Shown: positions 35,258 to 44,278, counted from the stretch's first letter. The stretch is 64,000 nucleotides of DNA from Allobosea sp035944375 (GCF_035944375.1 NZ_DASZBE010000013.1), one strand, 5' to 3'. Numbers and translations are program-made. Notes: generated by a model from the letters alone, not told the origin.

Positions 35258-36709
35258 TCAAGCCCCGAGACCGCCCATCAGCATGTATTTGATCTCGACG
35301 AACTCCTCGATGCCGTGGAGCGAACCCTCGCGGCCGAGACCGGACTCCTTGACGCCGCCGAAGGGGGCGACCTCAGTGCCGAGCATGGCGGAATTGATGC
35401 CGACCATGCCGTACTCGAGTTCCTCGGCGACACGGAAGGCGCGGCCGAGATCCTTCGTGTAGAAATAGGCAGCCAGCCCGAACGGCGTGTCGTTGGCGAG
35501 CGCGACGACCTCGTCCTCGCTCTTGAAGCGGTAGACGGGGGCGACGGGGCCGAAGGTCTCCTCGCGCGTCATCAGCATGGTGGTGGTGGCGCCGGCGAGC
35601 ACGGTGGGCTCGTAGAAGGTGCGGCCGAGCGCGTGGCGCTTGCCGCCGACCACGACCTTGGCACCGTTGGCAACGGCATCCGCCACATGGCGCTCGACCT
35701 TCTCGATGGCGCGCTCGTTGATCAGCGGGCCCTGCACGACACCGACCTCGGTGCCGTTGCCGACCTTCATCTTGGCGACCTCGCCGGCGAACTTGGCGAC
35801 GAACTCGTCATGGATGCCGTCCTGCACGAAGAGGCGGTTGGTGCAGACGCAGGTCTGGCCCATGTTGCGGAACTTCGCCGCGATCGCGCCCTGCACGGCG
35901 GCGTCGACATCGGCGTCGTCGAAGACGATGAAGGGCGCGTTGCCGCCGAGCTCGAGCCCGACCTTCTTCACCGTCGAGGCCGCTTGCTGCATCAGGAGCT
36001 TGCCGACCGGCGTCGAGCCGGTGAAGCCGATGAAGCGCACGGCCGGATGCGTCGTCATGACCTTGCCGATCGCGACCGCATCGCCCGTGACGATGTTGAG
36101 CACGCCCTTGGGGAAGCCGGCGCGGATGGCGAGTTCGATCAGGGCAAAGGCCGTCAGCGGGGTGTCCGGCGCAGGCTTGACCACGAAAGTGCAGCCGGCG
36201 GCCAGACCCGGCGAGCATTTGCGCGTGATCATCGCAGCCGGGAAATTCCACGGCGTGATCGCGGCGCAGACGCCGACAGGCTGCTTCTGGATGATGATGC
36301 GCGAATTGGGGAAGGGCGAGGGAATCGTCTCGCCATAGATGCGCTTGGCCTCTTCCGCATAGAACTCGACGAAGGAGGCGGCATAGGCGACCTCGCCGCG
36401 CGACTCGGTCAGCGGCTTGCCCTGCTCGGCGGTCATGATCTGCGCCAGGTCTTCCTGGTTGGCCATGATCAGGTCGAACCATTTGCGCAGGATGATCGAG
36501 CGCTCCTTGGCTGATTTCTTCGCCCAGGGCTTGAAAGCGCGCGAGGCGGCCTCGACGGCGGCCGTCGTCTCGTCCGCGCCGAAGCGCGGCACCTTCGCCA
36601 GCAGCTCGCCGGTGGCCGGATTGTCGACCGCATCGACGCCCTCGCCGATCCAGGCGCCGTCGACATGGCACTGAGACTTGAGGAGGGAGGGATCGTTCAG
36701 CTTCAGCAT
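35258..36709 (-). CDS. gabD: NAD(P)-dependent succinate-semialdehyde dehydrogenase
   Basis: 483 residues, matching E. coli GabD length. It oxidises succinic semialdehyde to succinate in GABA breakdown. The catalytic Glu is in LELGGNAPFIVF and the catalytic Cys in GQTCVCTNRLFVQ (the paired Cys-x-Cys is typical of GabD). The cofactor site includes TPWNFPAAMITRK and FTGSTPVGKLL. KESGLGREGSLHGIEEFVEIKY is the family's C-terminal signature. No GABA transaminase gene is adjacent, so another semialdehyde substrate is possible. Confidence 0.94.
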   Translation of the reverse strand: MLKLNDPSLLKSQCHVDGAWIGEGVDAVDNPATGELLAKVPRFGADETTAAVEAASRAFKPWAKKSAKERSIILRKWFDLIMANQEDLAQIMTAEQGKPLTESRGEVAYAASFVEFYAEEAKRIYGETIPSPFPNSRIIIQKQPVGVCAAITPWNFPAAMITRKCSPGLAAGCTFVVKPAPDTPLTAFALIELAIRAGFPKGVLNIVTGDAVAIGKVMTTHPAVRFIGFTGSTPVGKLLMQQAASTVKKVGLELGGNAPFIVFDDADVDAAVQGAIAAKFRNMGQTCVCTNRLFVQDGIHDEFVAKFAGEVAKMKVGNGTEVGVVQGPLINERAIEKVERHVADAVANGAKVVVGGKRHALGRTFYEPTVLAGATTTMLMTREETFGPVAPVYRFKSEDEVVALANDTPFGLAAYFYTKDLGRAFRVAEELEYGMVGINSAMLGTEVAPFGGVKESGLGREGSLHGIEEFVEIKYMLMGGLGA

Positions 36710-36850
36710 GGCGGGCTTCCGTGACGCGAAAGGGAATGTCGTCACGTGGTCTAGCATGCGGCCCGCGCGGCTGACGACCGCAGGCGGATGCATGCCCGCC
36801 ATAGGTCCTGCGGTTTTACCGGCCCGCCATGGCCTAATGTTGCAAGTGCC

Positions 36851-37222
36851 CTATTTCGCCTGGGGCGTGCAGACCGTCTTGTCGTCGAAGACGTAGCAGA
36901 TGCTCATCTCGCCGGTACGGATGTTGACCCGGAAAATGCCGCCCTCGCGCTCGTGCCGCGAGGGCATCAGCGTGTAGTCGCTCGGCGCCTGCGCGCCGGC
37001 GCCCTCGCCCGGCGGGAAGCAGACGGTGACGCCGACACCGCCCTCCTTGAGCTGGAACTGGCAGGCGGCGACCTCGCCGGTCGCCTTGTCGATGCGGTAG
37101 ACGCGATTGAGATCGGTCTGGGGCGCGGGCGCGAAATCGAAGGGCGCGGCGACGGCGGCACCGGCGAGCGACAGCCAGAAACCCAGCGCCAGGGTGACGA
37201 AACGTCCGGGGGATCGAGACAC
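36851..37222 (-). CDS. secreted hypothetical protein
   Basis: 123 residues, start GTG at 37222, supported by GGAAGGA nine bases upstream. The signal peptide is MSRSPGRFVTLALGFWLSLA with cleavage after AVAA. The mature domain (YRIDKATGEVAACQFQLKEG..., GIFRVNIRTGEMSICYVFDDKTVCTPQ) contains two repeats of a 'R[IV][DN]..TGE[VM].[AI]C' motif, at about 43-55 and 98-111, suggesting an internally duplicated beta unit with four cysteines. No named family recognised. It is divergent from gph. Confidence 0.75.
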   Translation of the reverse strand: MSRSPGRFVTLALGFWLSLAGAAVAAPFDFAPAPQTDLNRVYRIDKATGEVAACQFQLKEGGVGVTVCFPPGEGAGAQAPSDYTLMPSRHEREGGIFRVNIRTGEMSICYVFDDKTVCTPQAK

Positions 37223-37382
37223 GATACGGTTCCTTCCACGAATCGCCGGCACGATAGCATCAATGCCGGAGGCGATGATGGCATCGTGCCGGCGGTCCGG
37301 GATGGCAGACCGGCGCGCCTTGCCAAAAGCCGGGCGAACCCGTTTAAGCGCTGCGACCCATGCGCCAGGAGCGGCCTTTCCC

Positions 37383-38096
37383 ATGACCCTGCCCCCGATC
37401 GTCGTCTTCGATCTCGACGGCACGCTCGCCGAAACCGCGCCCGACATCATGCGCGTGCTCAATGTCATCCTGGTGCGCGAGGGGCTGCCGGCCCTGCCGC
37501 TGGAGCGGGCGCGCGAACTCGTCGGCGCCGGCGCGCGGGCTCTGATCGAGCGCGGCTTTCGCGTCTCCGGCCGGCCGCTCGACACTCAGACGCTGGAGCG
37601 GCTGTTCGAGGATTTCCTGCTGATCTATGCCGAGGATGTCGCCTCCCACAGCCATCTCTTCGACGGCGTGCTCGGCGCGCTCGATCAGCTTGCGACGGAA
37701 GGCTATCTGCTCGCCGTCTGCACCAACAAGCCGATCCTGCACACGCGGCTGATCCTCGACCATTTCGGCATTTCGCAGCGCTTCGCTTCGGTGGCGGGGC
37801 GCGACAGCTTCCCCTTCCACAAGCCCGATCCGCGGCACCTGACGCTGACGATCGAGGCCGCCGGGGGCGATCTCGCGCGCGCCGTGATGATCGGCGATTC
37901 GCGCACCGACATCGCCACCGCCAAGGCGGCGGGAATCCCGACGATCTGCGTGCCCTTCGGCTACACCGATGTGCCGATCGAGACGCTGGAGCCCGATCTC
38001 GTGATCCAGCATTTCGACACCCTTCCCGCCGCCGTGCGACAGGTGCTGGGCGGCGGCCATGCGGCCGAGCCTTCGAAGGTCGCCGCCCATTCTTGA
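37383..38096 (+). CDS. gph: phosphoglycolate phosphatase (HAD family)
   Basis: 237 residues. HAD motif I is VFDLDGTLAET with D10 as nucleophile and D12 as acid; motif II is AVCTNKP; the motif III Lys is in FPFHKPDPRHL; motif IV is MIGDSRTDIATAKAAG. The helical cap lies at about 20-80. The motif spacing fits Gph, which clears 2-phosphoglycolate from oxidative DNA repair or photorespiration. A tRNA gene follows 37 bases downstream. Confidence 0.92.
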   Translation: MTLPPIVVFDLDGTLAETAPDIMRVLNVILVREGLPALPLERARELVGAGARALIERGFRVSGRPLDTQTLERLFEDFLLIYAEDVASHSHLFDGVLGALDQLATEGYLLAVCTNKPILHTRLILDHFGISQRFASVAGRDSFPFHKPDPRHLTLTIEAAGGDLARAVMIGDSRTDIATAKAAGIPTICVPFGYTDVPIETLEPDLVIQHFDTLPAAVRQVLGGGHAAEPSKVAAHS

Positions 38097-38133
38097 CGGC
38101 GCGGCGCGCGCCGACTAGGAGAAGCGCCGGTGC

Positions 38134-38208
38134 GGGCGACTAGCTCAGCGGTAGAGCACTCCCTTCACACGGGAGTGGTCACAGGTTCGATCCCTGTGTC
38201 GCCCACCA
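38134..38208 (+). tRNA. tRNA-Val (CAC)
   Basis: A 75-base cloverleaf with encoded CCA. The acceptor arms GGGCGAC and GTCGCCC pair fully. The D-arm is GCTC/GAGC with loop AGCGGTA. The anticodon stem is CTCCC/GGGAG with loop TTCACAC, so the anticodon is CAC at 38166-38168 and reads GUG. The T-arm is ACAGG/CCTGT with loop TTCGATC. No attachment-site duplication of its 3' end was found in the following 2.5 kb. Confidence 0.97.
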
Positions 38209-38352
38209 TTTTTTCCTGATGATCCGTTTTGACCCCTTTTGCCTTACCGCGAGTGAACGCGGTCGTGCGGGGTGACAGCATCACCTATTGCGTTGCGCGG
38301 TCTTGTGCGCCGAGCGATCGACTTCCCTGCCAATCTGTCGCAGTCTTCCGGC

Positions 38353-38595
38353 ATGAGCGACGACGAACAGAAGCGCCTCGATACCATCCACAATGAGCGC
38401 GTGAAGCTCATGGCGACGTGGATGAACAATGTCGGCGTCGGCTGCGTGATCGCTGGCTTCCTCGCCCCCTCCATTGGGGCCGCCACGCTCGAACTGCCCA
38501 AGGCCGCGTGGCTCATTCTCGCCCAGATGATTTGGATTCCGATCGGAGTCGCACTACATTTCATGGGCAGACGTATTCTGGGAGGGCTGAGATGA
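38353..38595 (+). CDS. small two-helix membrane protein
   Basis: 80 residues from MSDDEQKRLDTIHNERVKLM. A polar N-terminus is followed by two hydrophobic helices, about 28-45 (VGVGCVIAGFLAPSIGAATL) and 52-70 (AWLILAQMIWIPIGVALHFMG). The stop overlaps the next start as ATGA. A longer frame exists from 38272, but the MSDDEQ start looks natural. The family is unknown to me. It heads a short group of unknown genes after the tRNA and may belong to an accessory insertion. Confidence 0.7.
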   Translation: MSDDEQKRLDTIHNERVKLMATWMNNVGVGCVIAGFLAPSIGAATLELPKAAWLILAQMIWIPIGVALHFMGRRILGGLR

Positions 38596-38684
38596 CCGAA
38601 CTGGCCCTATTCGCGCTGCTCTACGGCTGCGGCATCCTCGCCGCCGCCTACGGGATGTATCGCTGGGCCGCGACACAGAGGTAG
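38592..38684 (+). CDS. 30-residue single-pass membrane miniprotein
   Basis: The frame encodes 30 residues, starting MTELALFALLYGCGILAAAY and ending in RWAATQR: one hydrophobic helix with a basic C-terminal end, positive-inside topology with the tail in the cytoplasm. Its ATG overlaps the TGA of the preceding gene (ATGA), which indicates coupled translation. The two small membrane proteins probably act together. No homologue is recognised. Confidence 0.6.
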   Translation: MTELALFALLYGCGILAAAYGMYRWAATQR

Positions 38685-38766
38685 CTTCGACGTCGAACGT
38701 CGCTTCTCCCCCGATCCGGCGGGGCATCGCGCTTTTCGAACGCACCGGGACCTCTGCAACCGCGCC

Positions 38767-39033
38767 TCATGGCTCTCCGAACTGCTTTTCCAGCTTCACC
38801 AGCAGGTCGAAGGCGGCCATCTGCGCCTCGGTGAAGTTGCCGCATCGGCCCGGGGTGAAGGTCCCCTCGGGCCAGAGCGGATGGCTGATCACGGCACCCC
38901 AGCCCAGCGCGTTCTCGAACATGGTCACGCGGAACTGCCGGATCTCGATCTGCCAGTTGCCGCTGCGGTTGCGGTGCCAGCCCTTCAGTTTGGGGAACTG
39001 GCGGCGGCGCCTGACGAGAGGGTCCTCGGCCAT
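38767..39033 (-). CDS. small hypothetical protein
   Basis: 88 residues, basic at the start (MAEDPLVRRRRQFPKLKGWH) with a central WQIEIRQFRVTMFENALGWG segment and a helical end (MAAFDLLVKLEKQF). No signal peptide or membrane segment. I recognise no family. It faces the DUF1810 gene divergently, with about 80 bases between the two starts. Confidence 0.65.
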   Translation of the reverse strand: MAEDPLVRRRRQFPKLKGWHRNRSGNWQIEIRQFRVTMFENALGWGAVISHPLWPEGTFTPGRCGNFTEAQMAAFDLLVKLEKQFGEP

Positions 39034-39116
39034 GTCTGCCTCCCCGAGGCCGGCCGGCGCAGCCGGACAGCCCCACCGCGGCTTGCATCTGCCCGATCCT
39101 GCACCACCTCCGAAGG

Positions 39117-39599
39117 ATGAGCGACCCTTTCAATCTGCAACGCTTCATCGCGGCTCAGGCGCCGGTCCACGTGCAGGCGCTTGCCGAACTGCGCGACGGC
39201 CGCAAGCGCAGCCACTGGATGTGGTTCGTGTTTCCGCAATTGCGCGGGCTTGGGTCGTCCGAGATGGCGCAGTGTTACGGGCTATCGGGGCTCGCGGAGG
39301 CGCGCGCCTATTTGGCTCATCCCGTGCTCGGCCCCCGCTTGCTGGCGTGCACGGAGGCGGTGCTGGCGCTGGAGGGCCGGACGCTCCACGAGATTTTCGG
39401 CTCGCCGGACGATCTGAAGTTCGGCTCCAGCATGACCCTGTTCTCGCTCGCAGGCGAGGACGGGCCGAACGCGTTTGCGGAGGCGATCGACCGGCTCTGC
39501 GGCGGGTCGGTCGATCAGCGCACGCTCGCTCTGCTGCGCGAGCGGGGCGAGTTCACCCCCGCCCCTCATCGGCCCGGCGCAGTTCCCACTGGCGGTTGA
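39117..39599 (+). CDS. DUF1810 family protein
   Basis: 160 residues. FNLQRFIAAQAPVHVQALAE, SHWMWFVFPQLRGLGSSEMA, YLAHPVLGPRL and LHEIFGSPDDLKFGSSMTLF are the landmarks of DUF1810 (COG5579). The family is a single soluble domain with unknown biochemical role. Its 3' end overlaps the convergent transporter gene by 47 bases. Confidence 0.92.
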   Translation: MSDPFNLQRFIAAQAPVHVQALAELRDGRKRSHWMWFVFPQLRGLGSSEMAQCYGLSGLAEARAYLAHPVLGPRLLACTEAVLALEGRTLHEIFGSPDDLKFGSSMTLFSLAGEDGPNAFAEAIDRLCGGSVDQRTLALLRERGEFTPAPHRPGAVPTGG

Positions 39600-40884
39600 G
39601 GCGCAGCGCAACCAGCGTGACGACGGCGCCCGAGAGCAGATAGGCACCGGCCGAGATCAGGCCGAACTGGGTCGAGAGCAGGAGTGCCGCGAGCGGGGCA
39701 AAGCCGGCGCCGAAGAGCCAGGCGAGGTCCGAGGTCAGGGCCGATCCGGTGTAGCGATAGGTCGGCGAGAAGGCCGAGGCGACCGAGCCGGAGGACTGGC
39801 CGAAGGACAGGCCGAGCAGGATGAAGCCGCCGATCATGAAGACGAGCTCGCCGGCAAAGCCGCCGTCGAGGAGTTGCGGCGCGAAGCCGCTGAAGACCGC
39901 GATCGCGATGGCGCAGCCGCCGAGCAGCGCGCGCCGGCCGATCCGGTCGGCGATCAGACCCGATGCGACGATGGCGAGCGCGCCGAAGACCGCGCCCACC
40001 GCCTCGATCACGAGAAAGCGCGCCGGCCCCTCCTTGGTGAACAGGAAGACCCAGGAGAGCGGGAAGACCGTGACCATGTGGAACATGGCGAAACTCGCCA
40101 GCGGCGCGAAGGCGCCGATCACGACATGGCGCCCCTCGGCCCGCAGCGTGTCGGCGATCTTCGTCGGCTGGAGTTCGCGCGTCTCGAACAGGTTTTGGTA
40201 GTCCGGCGTCACCACCATGCGCAGGCGGGCGAAGAGCGCCACGACATTGATCGCGAAGGCGACGAAGAACGGGTAGCGCCAGCCCCAGCTGTAGAAATCC
40301 TCGGCCGCGAGGTTGCCGACGAAGAAGGCGAAGAGCCCGCTTGCGACGATCAGGCCGAAGGGCGCGCCGAGCTGCGGGATCATCGCATACCAGCCGCGAT
40401 GGCGCTGCGGCGCGTTGAGCGCGAGCAGCGAGGCGAGCCCGTCCCAGGTGCCGCCGAGCGCGATGCCCTGGCCGATGCGGGCGAGCGCGAGCAGCCAGAT
40501 CGAGGCCGCGCCGATGCTGTCATAGCTCGGCAGGAAGCCGATGGCGCAGGTCGAAGTGCCCAGCAGGAACAGGGCCAGCGTCAGCTTGGCGCTCTTGCCG
40601 GCCTTGCGGTCGATCGCGGTGAAGATGACCGTTCCGAAGGGGCGCGCGATGAAGGCGAGCGCGAAGATCGCGAAGGAATACAGTGTTCCCGTCAGCGGAT
40701 CGGCGAAGGAGAAGACCAACTTCGGGAAAACTATGACCGAGGCGATGGCATAGACGAAGAAGTCGAAGAACTCCGAGGTGCGGCCGATGATGACGCCGAT
40801 CGCCATCTCGCCCGGGTTCACCTCGCCATGGCTCTCGCTGAGATGGCTGGCGTCGCGTTCCGCCGTGGTCGGCATCTGAGCCAT
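39553..40884 (-). CDS. MFS transporter, metabolite:H+ symporter family
   Basis: 443 residues with 12 predicted helices. GRTSEFFDFFVYAIASVIVF, FARPFGTVIFTAIDRKAGK-like signature after helix 2 (AFIARPFGTVIF), GIALGGTWDGLASLL and NAPQRHRGWYAMIPQ mark the MHS group that imports small carboxylates or betaines. The start MAQMPTTAERD at 40884 has GGGACAG upstream. The gene is divergent from cyoA, with an unusual 21-base dyad between them. Confidence 0.88.
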   Translation of the reverse strand: MAQMPTTAERDASHLSESHGEVNPGEMAIGVIIGRTSEFFDFFVYAIASVIVFPKLVFSFADPLTGTLYSFAIFALAFIARPFGTVIFTAIDRKAGKSAKLTLALFLLGTSTCAIGFLPSYDSIGAASIWLLALARIGQGIALGGTWDGLASLLALNAPQRHRGWYAMIPQLGAPFGLIVASGLFAFFVGNLAAEDFYSWGWRYPFFVAFAINVVALFARLRMVVTPDYQNLFETRELQPTKIADTLRAEGRHVVIGAFAPLASFAMFHMVTVFPLSWVFLFTKEGPARFLVIEAVGAVFGALAIVASGLIADRIGRRALLGGCAIAIAVFSGFAPQLLDGGFAGELVFMIGGFILLGLSFGQSSGSVASAFSPTYRYTGSALTSDLAWLFGAGFAPLAALLLSTQFGLISAGAYLLSGAVVTLVALRLNRQWELRRADEGRG

Positions 40885-40977
40885 GATCTGTCCCGTCGCG
40901 CATCGGTCACACAAAAGCATGGTGCGTCGCACCCTGCCGCGGCAGCGGTTCTAGTGCCCCATCGGGCCTGCGGGCGG

Positions 40978-40998
40978 CATTGGGCAAATTGTCCAATG
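40978..40998. promoter_or_regulatory. 21-base dyad operator between MFS gene and cyoA
   Basis: The arms CATTGGGCAA (40978-40987) and TTGTCCAATG (40989-40998) flank a single central A, and nine of ten base pairs match. The site lies 61 bases before the cyoA start and 94 bases before the MFS start. It is a strong candidate operator for a dimeric repressor or activator acting on one or both promoters. It does not match the FNR, NtrC or Irr consensus that I know. Confidence 0.65.
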
Positions 40999-41058
40999 TT
41001 ACCTTCGCTGCACCGCAGCTAGCTCTCCGGACAAGCCGATCAGCGAAAGGTGTCTGCC

Positions 41059-42255
41059 TTGAGCCCCCTGCGTGTCCTCGCTTTGCTTCCCCTGCTCGCC
41101 GCGCTCGGCGGCTGCAACCTCGTGGTCATGGCGCCCTCGGGCGACATCGCCGCGCAGCAGCGCGACCTGATCGTGATCTCGACGGTGCTGATGCTGCTGA
41201 TCATCGTGCCGGTGATGGCGCTGACGGTGTTCTTCGCCTGGCGCTACCGCGCCTCCAACACGGAGGCGACCTACAAGCCGGACTGGAACCATTCGACCGG
41301 CCTCGAGCTGGTCATCTGGGCGGCGCCGCTCCTGATCATCATCGCGCTGGGCGCGCTGACCTGGATGGGCACGCATCTGCTCGACCCCTACCGCAAGCTC
41401 GACCGGATCGCCGCCGGCAAGCCGGTGCCCGCGACCACCAGGCCGCTCGAGGTCGAGGTCGTCGCGCTCGACTGGAAATGGCTGTTCATCTACCCCGAAC
41501 AGGGCATCGCCACCGTCAACGAGCTCGCCGCTCCGGTCGACCGGCCGATCCATTTCAAGCTCACCTCCTCCTCGGTGATGAACTCCTTCTACATCCCGGC
41601 GCTCGCGGGCCAGATCTACGCGATGCCGGCGATGCAGACGCGGCTCCATGCCGTAATCAACCGCCCCGGCCGCTACCAGGGCTTCTCGGCCAATTACAGC
41701 GGCGCCGGCTTCTCCGGCATGCGCTTTTCTTTCCTCGGCATGAGCGAAGGCGATTTCGAGGGCTGGGTCGCCAAGACCAGGGAGAGCGAGGCCCGGCTCG
41801 ACCGCGCGGCCTATCTCCGGCTCGAGCGGCCGAGCGAGAACGTCGCGGTGCAGCGCTTCGGCGCGACCGAGCCGCGGCTGTTCGACGCCATCCGCAATCT
41901 CTGCGTCCAGCCCGGCAAGATGTGCATGAGCGAGATGATGGCGCTCGACGCCAAGGGGGGCCTGGGCCTCGCCGGCCTGCATACGACGCTGCCGCTGGCC
42001 TATGACAAGTATTCGCGCCGCGGCGGCAACGCGGCGCCCTTCGGCGAGGAGCCGCGCTACATCGCCTCGATCTGCACGGTCGAGGAGGCGAACGCCATGA
42101 TGGCGATGGCGCCGCCCGACACGACCCCGCGCGACCTGACCCCGATCCGGGGCCTGGGCCTGGCGGTTCCCCCGATGACGTTCGCCCCCCTGACGCCGCG
42201 CCGGCCGCAGACCTTCACCGAGCTGCTCGGCCTCGCCCGTTCGTCACAGTCCTGA
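41059..42255 (+). CDS. cyoA: cytochrome bo3-type quinol oxidase subunit II
   Basis: 398 residues. The start is TTG at 41059 because AAAGG lies eight bases upstream; the in-frame GTG at 41050 would abut the same site. LLAALGGC is a lipobox, so the N-terminal Cys19 should be lipidated. Two helices follow, then the cupredoxin domain (VEVVALDWKWLFIYPEQGIA, SSSVMNSFYIPALAGQIYAM). The copper-A ligands are absent: SANYSGAGFSGMRF stands where cytochrome c oxidases have the Cys pair, which identifies a quinol oxidase. An extended C-terminal region of about 120 residues goes beyond E. coli CyoA. Confidence 0.94.
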   Translation: MSPLRVLALLPLLAALGGCNLVVMAPSGDIAAQQRDLIVISTVLMLLIIVPVMALTVFFAWRYRASNTEATYKPDWNHSTGLELVIWAAPLLIIIALGALTWMGTHLLDPYRKLDRIAAGKPVPATTRPLEVEVVALDWKWLFIYPEQGIATVNELAAPVDRPIHFKLTSSSVMNSFYIPALAGQIYAMPAMQTRLHAVINRPGRYQGFSANYSGAGFSGMRFSFLGMSEGDFEGWVAKTRESEARLDRAAYLRLERPSENVAVQRFGATEPRLFDAIRNLCVQPGKMCMSEMMALDAKGGLGLAGLHTTLPLAYDKYSRRGGNAAPFGEEPRYIASICTVEEANAMMAMAPPDTTPRDLTPIRGLGLAVPPMTFAPLTPRRPQTFTELLGLARSSQS

Positions 42256-42268
42256 AGCGAGAATCCCC

Positions 42269-44278
42269 GTGACCGACGCTTCCGTTGCCGCCACCTCTCC
42301 TATCTTCGGCAAGCTTACGCTGGCCGCCTTCCCGATCCACGAGCCGATCCTGGTCGCCACCTTCGCCGTCGTGGCGCTGGGCGGCGCGGCGGTGGTCGGC
42401 GCGCTGACCTATTACCGGCTCTGGGGCTGGCTGTGGCGCGACTGGCTGACCAGCGTCGACCATAAGAAGATCGGCATCATGTACATGATCCTCGGGCTGG
42501 TGATGCTGCTGCGCGGCTTCGCCGACGCGGTGATGATGCGCATCCAGCAGGCGATCGCCTTCAACGGGTCCGAGGGCTATCTCAACGCCCATCACTACGA
42601 CCAGCTCTTCACCGTCCATGGCGTGATCATGATCTTCTTCGTCGCCATGCCGCTGGTGACGGGGCTGATGAACTACGTCGTGCCGCTGCAGATCGGCGCG
42701 CGCGACGTCTCCTTCCCGTTCCTGAACAATTTCAGCTTCTGGATGACGACGGCCGGCGCGGTGCTGGTGATGATCTCGCTGTTCGTCGGCGAGTTCGCGC
42801 GCACGGGCTGGCTCGCCTATCCGCCGCTCTCGGGCATCTCCTACAGCCCGGAGGTCGGCGTCGACTATTACATCTGGGCACTGCAGATCGCGGGCGTGGG
42901 CACGACGTTATCCGGCATCAACCTGATCTGCACGATCGTGAAGATGCGCTGCCCCGGCATGTCGCTGATGAAGATGCCGGTCTTCACCTGGACCTCGCTG
43001 TGCACCAACGTGCTGATCGTGGCGACCTTCCCGGTGCTCACCGCGGTACTCGCCCTGCTGACGCTCGACCGCTATGTCGGCACCAACTTCTTCACGAACG
43101 ACTTCGGCGGCAACCCGATGATGTACGTGAACCTGATCTGGATCTGGGGCCATCCGGAGGTCTACATCCTGATCCTGCCGGCCTTCGGCATCTTCTCGGA
43201 AGTCGTCTCGACCTTCTCGGGCAAGCGCCTCTTCGGCTACACCTCGATGGTCTATGCGACGGTGGTCATCACCATCCTGTCCTATCTGGTCTGGCTGCAC
43301 CATTTCTTCACGATGGGCTCGGGCGCGAGCGTGAATTCCTTCTTCGGAATCACGACGATGATCATTTCGATCCCGACGGGAGCGAAGATCTTCAACTGGC
43401 TGTTCACGATGTATCGCGGCCGCATCCGCTTCGAGCTGCCGATGATGTGGACCATCGCCTTCATGCTGACCTTCGTCATCGGCGGCATGACCGGCGTGCT
43501 GCTCGCCGTGCCCCCGGCGGACTTCGTGCTGCACAACAGCCTGTTCCTGGTGGCTCATTTCCACAACGTCATCATCGGCGGCGTGCTCTACGGGCTCTTC
43601 GCCGGCATGATCTACTGGTGGCCGAAGGCCTTCGGCTTCCGCCTGCATCCGCTGCTCGGCAAGTTCTCCTTCTGGTTCTGGACGCTCGGCTTCCTGTTCG
43701 CCTTCATGCCGCTCTATGTGCTCGGGTTGATGGGCGTGACGCGGCGGATGCGCGTCTTCGACGATCCCTCGCTGCAGATCTGGTTCGTCATCGCCGGCTT
43801 CGGCGCCTTCCTGATCCTGCTCGGCATCGTCAGCTTCATCGCCCAGATCGCCTACAGCATCTGGAAGCGCGACGAGCTGCGCGACCTGACCGGCGATCCC
43901 TGGGACGGGCGCACGCTGGAATGGGCGACCTCCTCGCCGCCGCCGGCCTACAATTTCGCCTTCACCCCGGTGGTGCACGACAACGACGCCTGGACCGACA
44001 TGAAGCGCCGCGGCTATGTCCGCCCGGTCGAGGGCTTCAAGCCGATCCACATGCCGAAGAACACGCCGACCGGCCTCGTGCTGGCGGGGATCTCGGTGGC
44101 GCTGGGCTTCGCGCTGATCTGGCACATCTGGTGGCTGGCGGCGGTGTCCTTCGCGGCGATCCTGCTGGTCGCGATCGCCCACAGCTTCAACTACCACCGC
44201 GATTTCCACATTCCCGCAGAGGAGGTCGTCGCCGCGGAGAACGCACGCACCCGCCTGCTCGCGGGATCGGGAGCCTGA
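42269..44278 (+). CDS. cyoB: cytochrome bo3-type quinol oxidase subunit I
   Basis: 669 residues, start GTG. It carries the haem b, haem o and copper-B sites. WGHPEVYILILPAFG has the His-Tyr cross-link pair, LVWLHHFFTMG has the two copper-B His, and VAHFHNVIIGG has the haem ligands. About 14-15 helices, including the extra N- and C-terminal helices of CyoB compared with CtaD. It reduces oxygen with ubiquinol electrons while pumping protons. It is 13 bases from cyoA and 4 bases from cyoC. Confidence 0.97.
   Translation: MTDASVAATSPIFGKLTLAAFPIHEPILVATFAVVALGGAAVVGALTYYRLWGWLWRDWLTSVDHKKIGIMYMILGLVMLLRGFADAVMMRIQQAIAFNGSEGYLNAHHYDQLFTVHGVIMIFFVAMPLVTGLMNYVVPLQIGARDVSFPFLNNFSFWMTTAGAVLVMISLFVGEFARTGWLAYPPLSGISYSPEVGVDYYIWALQIAGVGTTLSGINLICTIVKMRCPGMSLMKMPVFTWTSLCTNVLIVATFPVLTAVLALLTLDRYVGTNFFTNDFGGNPMMYVNLIWIWGHPEVYILILPAFGIFSEVVSTFSGKRLFGYTSMVYATVVITILSYLVWLHHFFTMGSGASVNSFFGITTMIISIPTGAKIFNWLFTMYRGRIRFELPMMWTIAFMLTFVIGGMTGVLLAVPPADFVLHNSLFLVAHFHNVIIGGVLYGLFAGMIYWWPKAFGFRLHPLLGKFSFWFWTLGFLFAFMPLYVLGLMGVTRRMRVFDDPSLQIWFVIAGFGAFLILLGIVSFIAQIAYSIWKRDELRDLTGDPWDGRTLEWATSSPPPAYNFAFTPVVHDNDAWTDMKRRGYVRPVEGFKPIHMPKNTPTGLVLAGISVALGFALIWHIWWLAAVSFAAILLVAIAHSFNYHRDFHIPAEEVVAAENARTRLLAGSGA

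Noticed and set aside
38209..40900. Integration scar at tRNA-Val
   Set aside because: I looked for a repeat of the tRNA 3' end (GATCCCTGTGTCGCCC) downstream and found none, and there is no integrase.
41050..41058. GTG start for cyoA
   Set aside because: The only Shine-Dalgarno (AAAGG) abuts it; TTG nine bases later has correct spacing.
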